A stretch of DNA of 64,000 nt from Symsagittifera roscoffensis (lineage: Eukaryota > Xenacoelomorpha > Acoela > Convolutidae), in assembly GCF_963678635.1 (NCBI RefSeq), contig NC_087063.1, positions 35,188,540 through 35,252,539 of the forward strand. The letters run 5' to 3'. How positions within the stretch are numbered: position 1 is the stretch's first letter; every line of letters begins with the position of its first letter. The notes below the pieces were generated by a model. The model was not told the DNA's origin. It saw nothing but the letters and a program-made list of their open reading frames with translations, and searched no databases. Below, one piece after another: positions 12,001 to 23,030 of the stretch. The translations under genes were made by a program, and so were the position numbers.

Positions 12001-15000
12001 TTTTTTTGTAACAGCTGTGCTGCATTTAAGCTAGCTTTTTGCGAATTTGTAAGTGGCAACATAGGGCAATTTAAGATTTAATTCAGTTTATTCTGCGTTC
12101 TTCAAGTTTTTTGCGCAATTTCATGTGTCAATTTTGTGTGTCTTTTGTGATTTGCATTCTGGCATAATTACACAACATGTTTGCGCTTTTTCTTTTCAAT
12201 TGACTTTATTTTGTTATTCTTTTGAAATTAGCCAGCTGATGACTTGAATACAAAAAATAACCAGACTGCTTGTATCAGGTCGAGGCCTTGAATTTTCCGA
12301 CTGCATTTTAATTTCTAGAAGAAAAACGTATGAAAAGCTTTTCTCAACCGAAACTGTTTCAAAAGATATCTTGACTTGGTTTAAAAATCAAACAATACAA
12401 ATTATTGGGTGAAAGTTTTGGTAAAATGAAAGCAACTTTAGCATGAAAAAAAATTTGACAAAAAAAGATGTTCATCGTACAATTTCGTATCTGTTCTTCA
12501 TACAATTTTATAAAAAAAATTACGAATTTGAGGTAAGAAAAAATTCAATCACCTCAGTGATTGCAAACTTGCTTCTGTGCGCGAATAAAAAAATTTCAAA
12601 AAAAATTGAACACATGACATTTTGTGTCCATAACGTAGTCCAGGTTGAGTTTTTCACCCTAAAAAATCAATAAATAAAAATCAAGTATTTTTTCAAAAAC
12701 ACAATCGTTAATTTTATTTTTCATATGCTAAAATAGATCTAAATTTGAAGGAAACAAGCTTTTTTAAATTATCTGAACTATCTGGGTGGTAACTGTCACT
12801 TACACACTGAGTTTTTTGTCATAGAAATCCTTGGTTGTTGTGTATTTGAATAATACACAAAACTTCGAAACAACATTTTTTTGCATATTCATTTATGGAA
12901 AATAATCTTATAATTTTAAACAGTATAAAAAGCATGCAATACAATTTTTTCAGTCCATGAAAATGTGTCAAACTGTATGTCAAATTTTTTCATAAAATGA
13001 AATTGTATGACAGGCGTTTTTTTGTCAAGCCAGGTAAGTGAAATTATATATTGTGATGAAAATTTTAATGAAAAATTCACTTTATATTTTGAGGTTTTTT
13101 GAAAATCTTTTCCCACAGGCTCTGTAAAGTTCAAAGTAATATATTTTGCATAGAACAAATTGTTAAATCGTCCAAAAAGCATGCCGCCAATCCAAATTTG
13201 AACCTTTTCTAGGTCGGATTAGTTTTCTGCTTACGCGCTAACAGCATGAAATATATAGCGCGTTATTTGTCCCAAATTGGCAATTCTTAAACCTCAATAA
13301 CTTTACAAAAAAAGATCACAGGTGAAATATCTTTTCAAATTTAAGCTCAGGACAACAATATCTTTCGATTGATATTTAAAAAATTCCGTCAAAATTGGCT
13401 TGTTAAAAAGTCGAAATTCGTCTGAAGAAAAATAATCCACCCGAGCACAAAAATTCCGTTACTTTCGTGACGAAAGTCGGAACACAAACATATAGAACAA
13501 TACAGGAAAACGCCTACACATAAATACAATTTCAAAAAATAAGAAGAACCAAAACACATGATTTGAAGAACCAAAACACATGATTTGAAGAACCAAAACA
13601 CATGATTTGAGTCCTGCAAGAATAATTGAAACCGATTAGCCTGCTTCAACTCAATTTGAAACAGTTATTCGAAAGCGTCGAAATTTGGGTTCAGTTACCT
13701 CGCTCACGCGTTGATCATTATACATAAGTATAAAATCGCGCATATTATAGTACAGCAAATTGATAATCTGTCGAACTTAAAACTTTCACAAATTCACAAA
13801 AAAAGATCGCAGGTTAAACAAACTTGCGATACCTCACACACATAGCATTGCAAGCTAGCAGACAGAAAATGAAACAAAAACAATTAGAAAATTTCGAAAA
13901 ACCACAAAATTTGCAGAAATTTGTCTGAAATGATGTTCAATTTAAAAACACAATAACTGGCGTTTAATAAGTATATCACTTTGTTTATTCCAGAGCGTGT
14001 GAGTTATGATTTTAAAATAAAACCTCAAAAAAATTGTCTGAAATTTTTTTTTGAAATTTTTATCACTTGTAATAATTTCAACTAGCCGGGTTGATAAAAA
14101 CGCTTGTCATACAATTTCATACATTTTTTTGTCGAAGTTTTCCAAAAAGTGCCTACAACCGCCTTTTTGGCCTTTTAAAAAAAAAATTACCTGCGGCGCA
14201 GAAAATTTGGAAAAATTTGGGTCCTTATAGTGGTTTGGGAGAGCTCAGAAAATCAATTTGTTCGACCTAGAAAAAATGTTGACAAAATTTTTGAATTTTG
14301 TTTTTGAAAATCCCCCCTCGAGAAATTCCTAGATCTGCGCTTGCCAAAATTCAAAGTTTTGCATTAAAATCTAATGATCCAAAAGATCTATTGACAAGTT
14401 AGTTTTGCAATTCACCAAATTTGACTTTAGTTTTTTATTTTTCATCCAAGGCTGTGCCATTTTTTCCAGTAATTCTCTCCATTACAAGAAAAAAAATGAG
14501 AGGAGATAGTTTTTTTTTAATTTTTCCTTTAGATTCCTATGTGCATCAGTTTTTCGTTTAGACTAGAATAGATGAATAGCCTTTCCGACAACCAAATTGC
14601 GTTTTGATCCGAATATTTGAACCGAATATAGAAAACTGTTTTTATCTCGGTGAAGAAAATTTCCCGAAAGTTTTTCTAAATTCAGGATAACCTACAATTA
14701 TGCGCCTGTAGTCTCCTGCTTCATCGAGGCTTCCCAGTTTCTGAAGCGCAAGATTTTTTGAGATTTTAGGCGTATCAGGAAAACATGTTATAGCTATTGA
14801 GTCGTTAGACCGAATCAGCCAACTACTGACACAAAAAGGAGCTTGCGAGCTAAATAAGTTTTTATCTCGATGTGGTTAGTTAGAATTTCCAGACGCGAGA
14901 TGATACAAAGATTATGATTCTGATAGTCGCGACTTGAGTCAGGTGGCTCACTTGGAAAATGATGACTCACCTCAGCAGTGACCATGCGCTGTTTGTCCAC

Positions 15001-18000
15001 GTCGCTCTTGTTGGCCACCAGCATCACCACTGCACCTGGTGAGTTCTCACGCATCACTCGCATGTACGACTCAGCTGCTGTGAACGTGTCCTGAAACCAG
15101 TGTTTCTATTGAAACAATTGTTCAATTGACTTCTTGAAACAACTTTTTCTAGTTTTTTTGTGAATTTAGCGATCAACTTCTAGTCTAGTGCTCAACCAAA
15201 AAATCGTAGTTTGACGCGAATTATGGTCGAGCACAAAGTTGTAACATGTATCGAGTACAGTACATCACAAACCCATTCAGTTAATCACTTTTTGGCTCAA
15301 TAGCACTGTCAAAACATACCTGATTATTTTGGAAAAATAGATTTACGTCATCATTTTTTTGCGACTTTGGAAAAGGAAAGCGTGTTGCGGATATGTACTG
15401 ATACCTTAAAAACACCATTTGATGGCTTACTAGTTTGGCCTCGTTTGACTCACATAGCGGGTGATGTCGTAGACTACAAATGCACCCTGTGATCCATTGT
15501 AGTACATGGGCAGCAGACTGTTGAACCTCTCCTGTCCAGCTGTGTCCCACACCTTCAGTGTCACACTCTCCCCATTCTCCTTGCCGGTCTGCAATTGAAT
15601 CTTCTGCAGGTGGAAAGTGGCTGGAAAGAAGAGGGGAATTATTATTGAAAATAACTTGAGCTAGCTGCAGAGCAATAATCAGCACAAAGCTATCCAGCCA
15701 AAATTACAACTATCCAGTCACTGAGGCGAACCGTGACGAAAAATTGCGATTTTGCAATTAAATTAATCAGGGAAAACTCACCGAATTTCATAAATAAACA
15801 CACAATGCAAATATCACAACCTCTAATTACCTCGTACCAAATAGTACTGGCACTTAGTTATTTGTCTAGTTTTGATTGTTAAGCGGATCCCAGGACCGTG
15901 GCCCAAAACCTGAAAAATTGCAAACATTGAAAAAAAAGTACCGACTCTGCGTGATTCAAGGAAAACATGTGCAAATTAGAGCACCCGCATTAGAGTTCCA
16001 TGAATAAAAATTGATTATAATTGAGTTTCCTTGTCAGTGTCCACAAAAGTGAAAACAAATCGATTATAATCAATTAAAAATGGATTAGAATAATACTTTT
16101 TTTTCGAGGCAACAAAATCCTTTTTTCATCCATTATAATCAATTCTTTTTTTCACTTTTGTGGACACTGACAATGAAACTAAATTATAGTGGATTTTTTT
16201 CAACGTAACCAACTAAAGTTGTTACGTTGGTTGCTTGTTGTTCCATTGAATTTTTTTCTGCCTAAATTTGATATTTTTGTTACTTTTTTATGTTAGTCAA
16301 AAACTGAATTTTGTTCCTTTCAACAATTTTGTTAAATTATTAGAAACTTTGGTGGGGGGGGGGGGGTAAAGTTGGAGGTGGACTAATCCCCTTCCATTAC
16401 CCCATTTACAACAGCCCCTCCCCCATTGTAAAGGAAATGGTTCACATTTTGGGAGTGGGGGTTCAAGTTGGGGGGAGTGGGAGTGGGGGCTCAAGTGGGG
16501 GGGGGGGGGGTTTGGCAAACGTTAAGCTGGTGGCTTGTAAGGGAGCAAAGGGGGGTTGGATCGGATTAGGGCGGTGGTGGTGGTTCAGATGGGGGTTGTG
16601 TTCTGAGGGGGGTTGTTGAGGTGGGAGGGGGGTTCAGGTGGGCGGTGTTCAGGTGGAGGGTGTTCAGGTGTTGTTCAGGTGGGAGGGGGGTTCAGAAGTG
16701 GGGGGGGGGGGGGGTGTGAGCAAAGGGGCAAACTTTACGGGGATCGACGGGGAGTAAAGCTGCAAACGTTTGGGGGGGGAGAGATCTTAATGGAATCTTT
16801 TTGCATTTTGAGTTTAGTTTTAAAAATGGATTAGGCCGTACACTCGCTTTACAAAACTTCTGCATAACTCACTGGATACTTGATAAATGCACCGAAATTC
16901 TTGCAAAGTTTTGCCCGACGCGGTAAACAAAAAAAAGGAAAAAAATCCATTATAGTGTGATTTCCTACTGATTATAAAATCCATTATAATGGATTCCAAA
17001 TGAATTATCATTCTTTTTGTTTTGGCGCAAAAAAAAATTTAAATCCATTTTTAGTCCAATTGTGTTGTCTGAACGTAACATGGGAATCAATTATATTTAC
17101 AACACTATAGACCAAGAAAATCCAATATAATTGATTTGTTTCCACTTTTCTTAAATACGGTCGATCAACATCTTCAGATCCAATCTCAACTAGTTTTTAA
17201 ACTATCGCGACTAACTTTCATAATTCATTGCGACAATTTTTAAACTATCACGAGTAACTTTCAAACTAAATTGCGACCAATTTATCAGAATAATGTGCAT
17301 ACATCTCGAGTTAGTTTCAGACCATCGCAAATAATTTTCTTAACAGATAGCGTTTAACAGGTATTCACACATTTCGACGCTCATAAATTACTGGCACAAT
17401 TCGTCCCACACACATTTCGCCCCCTCACATTTAGCCCCCACTTATTTCGCCCTCAATTTGTACATTACAGAAGTGGCGGTTACTTAACTGTGTAATAAAT
17501 TAGGGACGAAACGTGCAGGTACGAAATGCGTCAAATTATAAGTGTCGAAATGTGTCAGGGGCGCAATGTGCCACTAGATTTAAGAGGGGCGAAATGTGTG
17601 GGGGGCGAAACGTGGGACATTCCATTTAACTTCCTGGTTATCGCATCTAACTTAAATTAAAAAAAAAAATTGAGAAAAGTGATTTTTATCAATTATTAAT
17701 CGATTATAATCTCCCTCTTTTGAAATCAAATTATGATCAGTTATAATTAAAACTGATTATTTATCCGTACATATAATTTTCGATATAATTAAAATCAATT
17801 ATAATTGATAAAAATTAATATAATCAATTATAACTCCTTTTGTTTGCCCATTTTGTCTTCGAAATTGCATCTAAACTGCTTACCTTTTATACTTTTCGTT
17901 GACGTTGGTTCCTGGGAAAATAAGAAAACTGCTTCTAAAGTTTTCAAGTCAATTCATTTTTGAAACGTTTCTTTTTCATATCTTCCCCATTAGAGTTGCT

Positions 18001-19384
18001 TCATGATTCACATTTTAAGCTTTTTTTACCATCAAAACATCAGCTATTTGAAATTGATTTAGTTTCATGATTGATTCGAAAAATTTATTTTTCACCTACA
18101 GGGGGAACCTTTCAACTGAAAGGAAAGGATGTCTTTGAAACTTTTGTTTCGTGGTGGAAATTTGTGTTCAGATGAACCAAAGTGTGACAAGAACTCTCTC
18201 TTTGTTATTGGCAGAAAATTAGTAAACCATAAAATATAATTCAAATATTGTTTTGACGAGACAAAATTTTGGCAAAATAAGAGATTATACTTGATTATAA
18301 CTGATTTTAAGGATGTTTTGTATGAATTACGATAATTATAATCGATTATAAGAAACTATATTTTTTTGGAAAATATCACGATTATAATCAAATATAAATC
18401 GTTCAAGCACCTAGTTTTGGCAACTATAATCAATTATAATTGTCAAAAAATCATCATAATAATCCGTTATAATCGGCTACTTACGCCTAAACTTGGATGC
18501 GGGTTGTCTTGATGAAATTGCGCACTATCGTTCAGACTATAGTGACCAATTGAGCTATCGTGCGTAGTCAGTCATCAGATAATTTTGTGACTTATTTTCA
18601 GACGATCGAGTCTAATTTCAGGACTAGGTCGCGACTAAGTTTCAGACTTACTCTATCGGTATATACTTTTAGACAAAAGCAACTTGTTTTCAGAATAAGT
18701 GGTGAGTAATTTTCAGACTATTGCGACCAAAGCTTGGTACTTCAGACTTTAAGCGAATTTTTTGTCGCCTTGTTAACATCGGAGCGATTTTGAAATTATT
18801 TGCAGACTTCAAAATGGTTTCAAAAGTTTATGAATAAGCAACTTAAATAAGCATTACCTAAATCGGGTCATTTCGGTTCGCTAAACATATCTGCGAGAAA
18901 ATATTTGGGGGCTGGTAAAGAGTTTTTTGTAAATAAAAATGTTTTGAAGGCTTAAAGACTTTCAGCTAGGATTGTGCGATATTCTCAATTTCAGGTTCAC
19001 TTATTACCCATCAAATTTGTCTAAAAACAAAATATTCAACCCATTTTTTTGAAATTGATACGAAGTACTTTTTCAGCAAAAAGATATGTTCGGGACAAAT
19101 AAAGTCAGCTGGCGAAAGAAAAAAAAGAGTACAAAAGTATTTAAAACTCTATAATGCAGGCCGATGGGCCCGAGAGTTTACTGAATAATTATCACCGGAC
19201 AGATTGAGACTGAAACATCTTTACCTCCGACTGTGCTGGCGAGGTTGTCGCTGAACTCTCCTTTGGTGAAGAACTGGCAGATGGAACTCTTGCCCACTCC
19301 ACTGGCGCCCAGAAGCACAATTTTGTAGCTGAAAATGGCCTGGTAGCAAGAACTGGACCTGCTGTGGTCATAATGTCTCGACAT
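8967..19384 (-). CDS. Rab A: Rab5-like small GTPase, 5 exons, 219 aa
   Basis: Small GTPase of the Rab family, expected to recruit effectors to endosomal or other vesicle membranes when GTP-bound. Exons (minus order): 19225-19384, 15454-15620, 14971-15090, 9273-9366, 8967-9085. All introns are GT-AG, phases 1,0,0,1. Motifs: P-loop GASGVGKSS (residues 27-35), switch I threonine in STVGATF, DTAGQE, NKSD, and MSAK in place of the usual ETSAK. The VGATF at the exon 1/2 joint resembles the IGAAF of Rab5/21/22 rather than IGVDF of Rab1/8, hence 'Rab5-like' (inference). The start is the first ATG in frame, preceded only by non-ATG codons. The C-terminus reads W-K-C-F-C-R, a CxC one residue short of the end, which is unusual. 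Length is normal for a Rab. It is a paralogue of Rab B at 29373-43439, with identical intron positions. Confidence 0.88.
9273..9366 (-). CDS. Rab A exon 4 (MSAK motif)
   Basis: A 94-bp exon, the same size and phase as Rab B exon 4. The acceptor is ttgttcag and the donor is GTTCGT. It encodes [20 protein letters not shown] (G5 motif) and ends ...FQTL plus one base. It sits 5.6 kb downstream of exon 3. Confidence 0.82.
10523..10987. repeat. Direct duplication, copy 1
   Basis: A 465-bp unit beginning gcagaacagtccacatgc, including a C10 run. Nearly identical to 10988-11465. In intron 3 of Rab A. Confidence 0.85.
10988..11465. repeat. Direct duplication, copy 2
   Basis: Directly adjoins copy 1. 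It differs by a longer C run, a few substitutions and a ~14-bp extra piece (cagatggcgtctag, near 11091-11104). Confidence 0.85.
11784..11982. repeat. Inverted-repeat pair with 21-bp arms
   Basis: Arm attacgaggccaaactgtgc (from 11784) is exactly inverted at 11962-11982, with a 157-bp spacer. It may be part of a small palindromic element in intron 3 of Rab A. Confidence 0.5.
12999..14118. repeat. Long imperfect inverted repeats bounding ~1.1 kb
   Basis: gaaattgtatgacaggcg (12999-13016) is inverted as cgcttgtcatacaatttc (14101-14118). Similarity continues inward for roughly 100 bp on both sides (gttgaaattatta.. / tgaggtttt). It looks like the termini of a DNA element without a recognisable gene inside. 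Confidence 0.45.
13544..13609. repeat. 22-bp tandem repeat x3
   Basis: Three exact copies of a 22-bp unit (aagaaccaaaacacatgatt + tg). Confidence 0.9.
14971..15090 (-). CDS. Rab A exon 3 (NKSD guanine-specificity motif)
   Basis: Forty codons, phase 0 on both sides, donor GTGAGT. It reads [15 protein letters not shown]... and then [11 protein letters not shown], the G4 motif. Same length as Rab B exon 3. Confidence 0.9.
15454..15620 (-). CDS. Rab A exon 2 (DTAGQE, switch II)
   Basis: The acceptor is ...tttccag and the donor is GTGAGT after TAT. Phase 1 in, phase 0 out. It holds [19 protein letters not shown] and [17 protein letters not shown]. It is five codons longer than the matching Rab B exon, the extra residues falling in the TGKENGES loop between the two beta strands. 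Confidence 0.9.
16009..16190. mobile_element. Palindromic element with ATTATAAT motifs
   Basis: gtcagtgtccacaaaagtg (16033-16051) is inverted at 16153-16171; both arms continue inward to cgattataatcaatt-type sequence. Non-autonomous, in intron 1 of Rab A. Confidence 0.55.
16351..16790 (+). repeat. G-run minisatellite, G-quadruplex-prone
   Basis: G runs up to 14 long on the plus strand, with a degenerate 'ggttcaggtgggagggg' unit repeated between about 16600 and 16710. Very G-rich against an AT-rich background. Lies in intron 1 of Rab A, where the transcript would be C-rich. Confidence 0.75.
17401..17620. mobile_element. Palindromic element with 'cacatttcgcccc' ends
   Basis: Left end tcgtcccacacacatttcgc and right end ggggcgaaatgtgtgggggg...cgtggga are inverted relatives. 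220 bp, no ORF. Confidence 0.5.
17640..18480. repeat. AATTATAAT/ATTATAATC-rich DNA
   Basis: More than a dozen copies of attataatc/gattataat-type words on both strands, seen also at 10065-10160 and 16920-17160. Probably remnants of a palindromic repeat family rather than a functional array. Confidence 0.45.
19225..19384 (-). CDS. Rab A exon 1 (start codon, P-loop, switch I start)
   Basis: Codes residues 1-53 plus one base. It starts at the ATG at 19384-19382 and ends at donor GTAAAG after GGAG. It holds [14 protein letters not shown] and the switch I segment ending S-T-V-G. Confidence 0.88.
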
Positions 19385-22150
19385 TTCAGCACTATTGCTC
19401 AATGAAAAAATAAAAATGTTCAGTTATGAGCAGCCTAAATCAAAAATAAGTATGACTAAAAGCAGATATCAACAAGCCTGCAAGAATCAGGCAAAACTAT
19501 AGTCAGCTGTCGAAACAATGATATCGAAGACAGACAAATGTCTCAAACTAAAGTTGAAGTCCGTATTTTGACCGGAACTTATTTCGAGATCACAAAACCA
19601 TTTAAAACTTGAATTCTAAAATTAGATTTAAGTTGGTTCACTAAATGGTATTTAATGAAATCCGAACTTGCCTGTTTAAGCCAAGTCTTAAAAATAAATG
19701 TTCAAAAAAACTTAGGAAACAAAAGTGAACGGTTTCTGTTTTGTTCTTTGATGTGTTCAGTGACTAAACAGTCCGTAACTCCGAAAAAATTGTTTTATTG
19801 CGCCGCCTCACAAAGTACTAGCCTTGGTCATTCCTTATTGAATCCAGAAACAGTGGTTTGCGACAAAAAACTTACTGGCAAAAAGTTTGGCTGGTATAAA
19901 AATTCTGTGGGTGAAATTCAAAAATTCTAAAATTCAAAATGAAAAACGTACCTCAAAAACGTACCTCAATAAGCATAGATTAAGATTAGATTACAAACTT
20001 TTAATTTTCTCTACAAAAAAATTGCGCACAAAAATTAAATTTACGCCTTGAAAAAAAGTATTTTCCCCAAAACTTCCCAAAACAGTCTGTGGTTGTAAGT
20101 CTGAAAGTTTTAGTCTTCACTTCTACTGAATAATTAGATTTGCCACTTTTAACGCATCTACAATTTAAGCAACCTTTAAGGTATTCACTTTGAACGGCGG
20201 CTATTAAAAACTCTCAGCTCCTTAGTTGAAAATACTGAACCTCATCCAAGTGCCAAAAATTCGACGTTTTTTCTGTTACTATTACAGTGAGTTTCTCACA
20301 ACTTAAAACTGTTTTTTGCTAAGAGTGGATCTGGAACGCATCCTGAAGAAAAACAGACAAAAATTGAAAATGTTTAATCAAAAGAAGCTGAAAAACATCC
20401 ATATAGTGATTGAAACAGATATTTTGTTCAAATAATTTGTTGACAGTTACAAATTGTTTCGAAAAAACTTATAATCGGAAATTTGTTCACTAGTGTTTTT
20501 TATCAAATTGCAGAAAAAATAATTAATTTATTTTTCATTGCAGAGAAAAAAACACTGAAGAGTGATGTTTAGCCAACACAATTAGCCCAACTTGACAAAT
20601 CTCAGTTAGCATAAGTTAAAACTTCTCAGCAGATCTTTTAAGTAAAACATTCTCTGAAAGTATTTGATTATGACAGTTATTACTTCAAAATCGGAAAAAA
20701 AACAAAATTCAGAATTTATTTGTTTGGTGTTGAATAGATAAACCAAAAATCCTCATGAATAAAACTAAACAATTTATAAGTTATTCGATATCCTAACAAA
20801 ACAAATATTGTGATTCCCTGTATATTTGTGTCTGACAACAGCAAAAAGACTGGCCTGACCAGATTTTTAGGATATATCCTTTTGGAATCCGAGCAAAGGC
20901 TTTAATATAATTTTCTAGAGTATTTTTGGGGTACTAGATTTGACCTGGAAAAAAGGCGTCTTATGCCATGAAGTCTCACAGTTTGATTGAGAGTGCTCGG
21001 AACAAAAATTGAAACATCGGTTCGTCTATGTACAACATACATACTGTAGTATTGCAAATACTACACTAACTTATGGTTCCACTTAGTTTTCTAAAATTTT
21101 AGATATCCTTCCGATTTAAATAATTCTTTAAAAATTGGACTCACTTTTTTCTGTTACTTTTGGCATGGATATTCAAAAGAAGTAAGTCGCCAGTTAGGTT
21201 GACTGGTTTAGTTTCTTGCCTTGAAAAGCAGACAGAGCGGCGACAAAGCCCCCAGTCCTGTTGCGATCTTAACAAAAGACTATGAACTTTTAAGACTCAA
21301 AACTGATAAATTGCCCTGATCCTCAAATTATTGACTTTTTATGCTACAAAATTAATAGTTGTAAATGTCAATTTCATCAAGAGTATGAAGAAAAAAGGGA
21401 AAATGTAGCTCGAAGTCTAGACTGCAGGTAGAGATTTGTCTCAGCAGACAAAAAGCTGAGAAATAAATAAACCTGAATCTTCAGAATTTTTTTCCCCACT
21501 AGCTCAGTCGAGTTGAATTATAATGAAAACTATTTTTGGAAAATATAACGTTCCAGAGCTGACAAATGTAAGATTCTATTGTTTTCCTTCAACTTAAATT
21601 ACTATAAATTACCCTTAATACTCCAAACCTACTTTGGTGTTTAATACACTTGTTCATCCATTTATAACTAATTTATACTTTTTAAATGTTTCAACAACTC
21701 TTTCAATTTATCTATTTATATAGATACTATTTCGACTCTAAGACCAGATTGACTATGATGTAAGATATCATCTAGTTTGAGACTTATGCTTAATTTAAGT
21801 AACTAATTAAAATAAAGGGATCGATCAATCGACCCCACTGTTTCTTTCAGTAAATCTGGTGGGACCGATGTTTCATTTTTTATGAACAAATGGTTACTAA
21901 ATGGATAGAAATTGGTTTAGACTCAGCTAAAAATTGATTTTATTTACCTGAACTGTAATTACTTAACAAATTCTAGTTTAATTCCAGCGTTTTTTAGTTG
22001 TATATATCATAGAGGAATTCGATATGACAGAATTTGATGAAATTTAACTATTAACAGTTCTTTGTACTAATAATTTTCAATTCACTTCCTCATTTTGGAT
22101 TTATTTTTACAAATTTATAGATGAATTTTCAACTAATTAAATCTGAGTTA
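19385..22150. other. Intergenic, nothing recognised
   Basis: Upstream of Rab A. Only short open frames (for example 19655-19930 plus, 91 codons, no family resemblance). Any Rab A promoter should lie near 19.4 kb, but no clear element is seen. Confidence 0.4.
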
Positions 22151-22159
22151 TATCTATCT

Positions 22160-23030
22160 TTCTTGGGCTTATATTGACCAAGTTTTGAGTAAAATTTAGA
22201 TGAATTGGAGTTTTATTATCCTAAATGGCTTAATTTGATCAAAGTGGTAAGTTTTAGGTAATTGTGCTTATTCTGACCACAATTGGGTAAAACTTAGATT
22301 ATTTTAAGGTTTATTTAGCTTAATTGTCTTTCTTTTAGCCAAAATGTAGTGAATCTTAGATTTATACTGAACTAAAGTAGCTTAAAAGGCTCTACTTTGG
22401 CCAGAATTGGGTACTTTTTTGGTTCATTTGATCTTTAATTTTCTCAACTGTGCTTATTTTGACCAAAAATGGGTTAAAAAATGTTAAGATGGGAGTTTAT
22501 TTGGCTTATTCGGATTTATTCTGACTTAATTTGGGCAATTTTTTTTGAAATGGAAGTTTATCTGGCTTAATTGGGCTCAATTGGACATAAACTGGGCAAA
22601 ATTTTGTTGAAATAGACATTTATCTAGCTGAATTGATCACATCTTAAATGGAAGTTGTTAATTGGGTCATTTTTTGGTTAAATGGAAGTTTATCTAGTTT
22701 GATTAGACTTCTTTTGACTGAAATTGGGCCAACTTCTTTTAGCATAGAAATTCATTGGCTTAATCGGATTTATTTTGACCGTAAAAGGGCAAAATTCTGT
22801 TAAAATGGATAATAATTTAGCCTAATCGGACTTGTTTTGACAGGATTAGGGCAGAACTTTGTTAAAATGGAAGTTTATCTAATTTAATCGGACTTATTTT
22901 GACCAAAATTGGACCATTTTTTTTTTAAAATGGAAGTTTATCTAAATTAATCGGACTTAATTTGACCAAAATTGGACCAAAATCCTTCAAAATGGAAGTT
23001 TCTCTAATTTGACCGGACCTATTTTAACTG
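22160..23030. repeat. Degenerate ~60-bp satellite, ~13 units
   Basis: Units of the form 'taatcggacttattttgacc' then 'aaaattgg..aaa..gttaaaatggaagtttatct', recurring about every 58-80 bp, best preserved from 22640 to 23000. Confidence 0.7.

Noticed and set aside
16297-16834. Gly- and Pro-rich open frames over the G-run block
   Set aside because: They are translations of a G-rich minisatellite with no start context or splice support.
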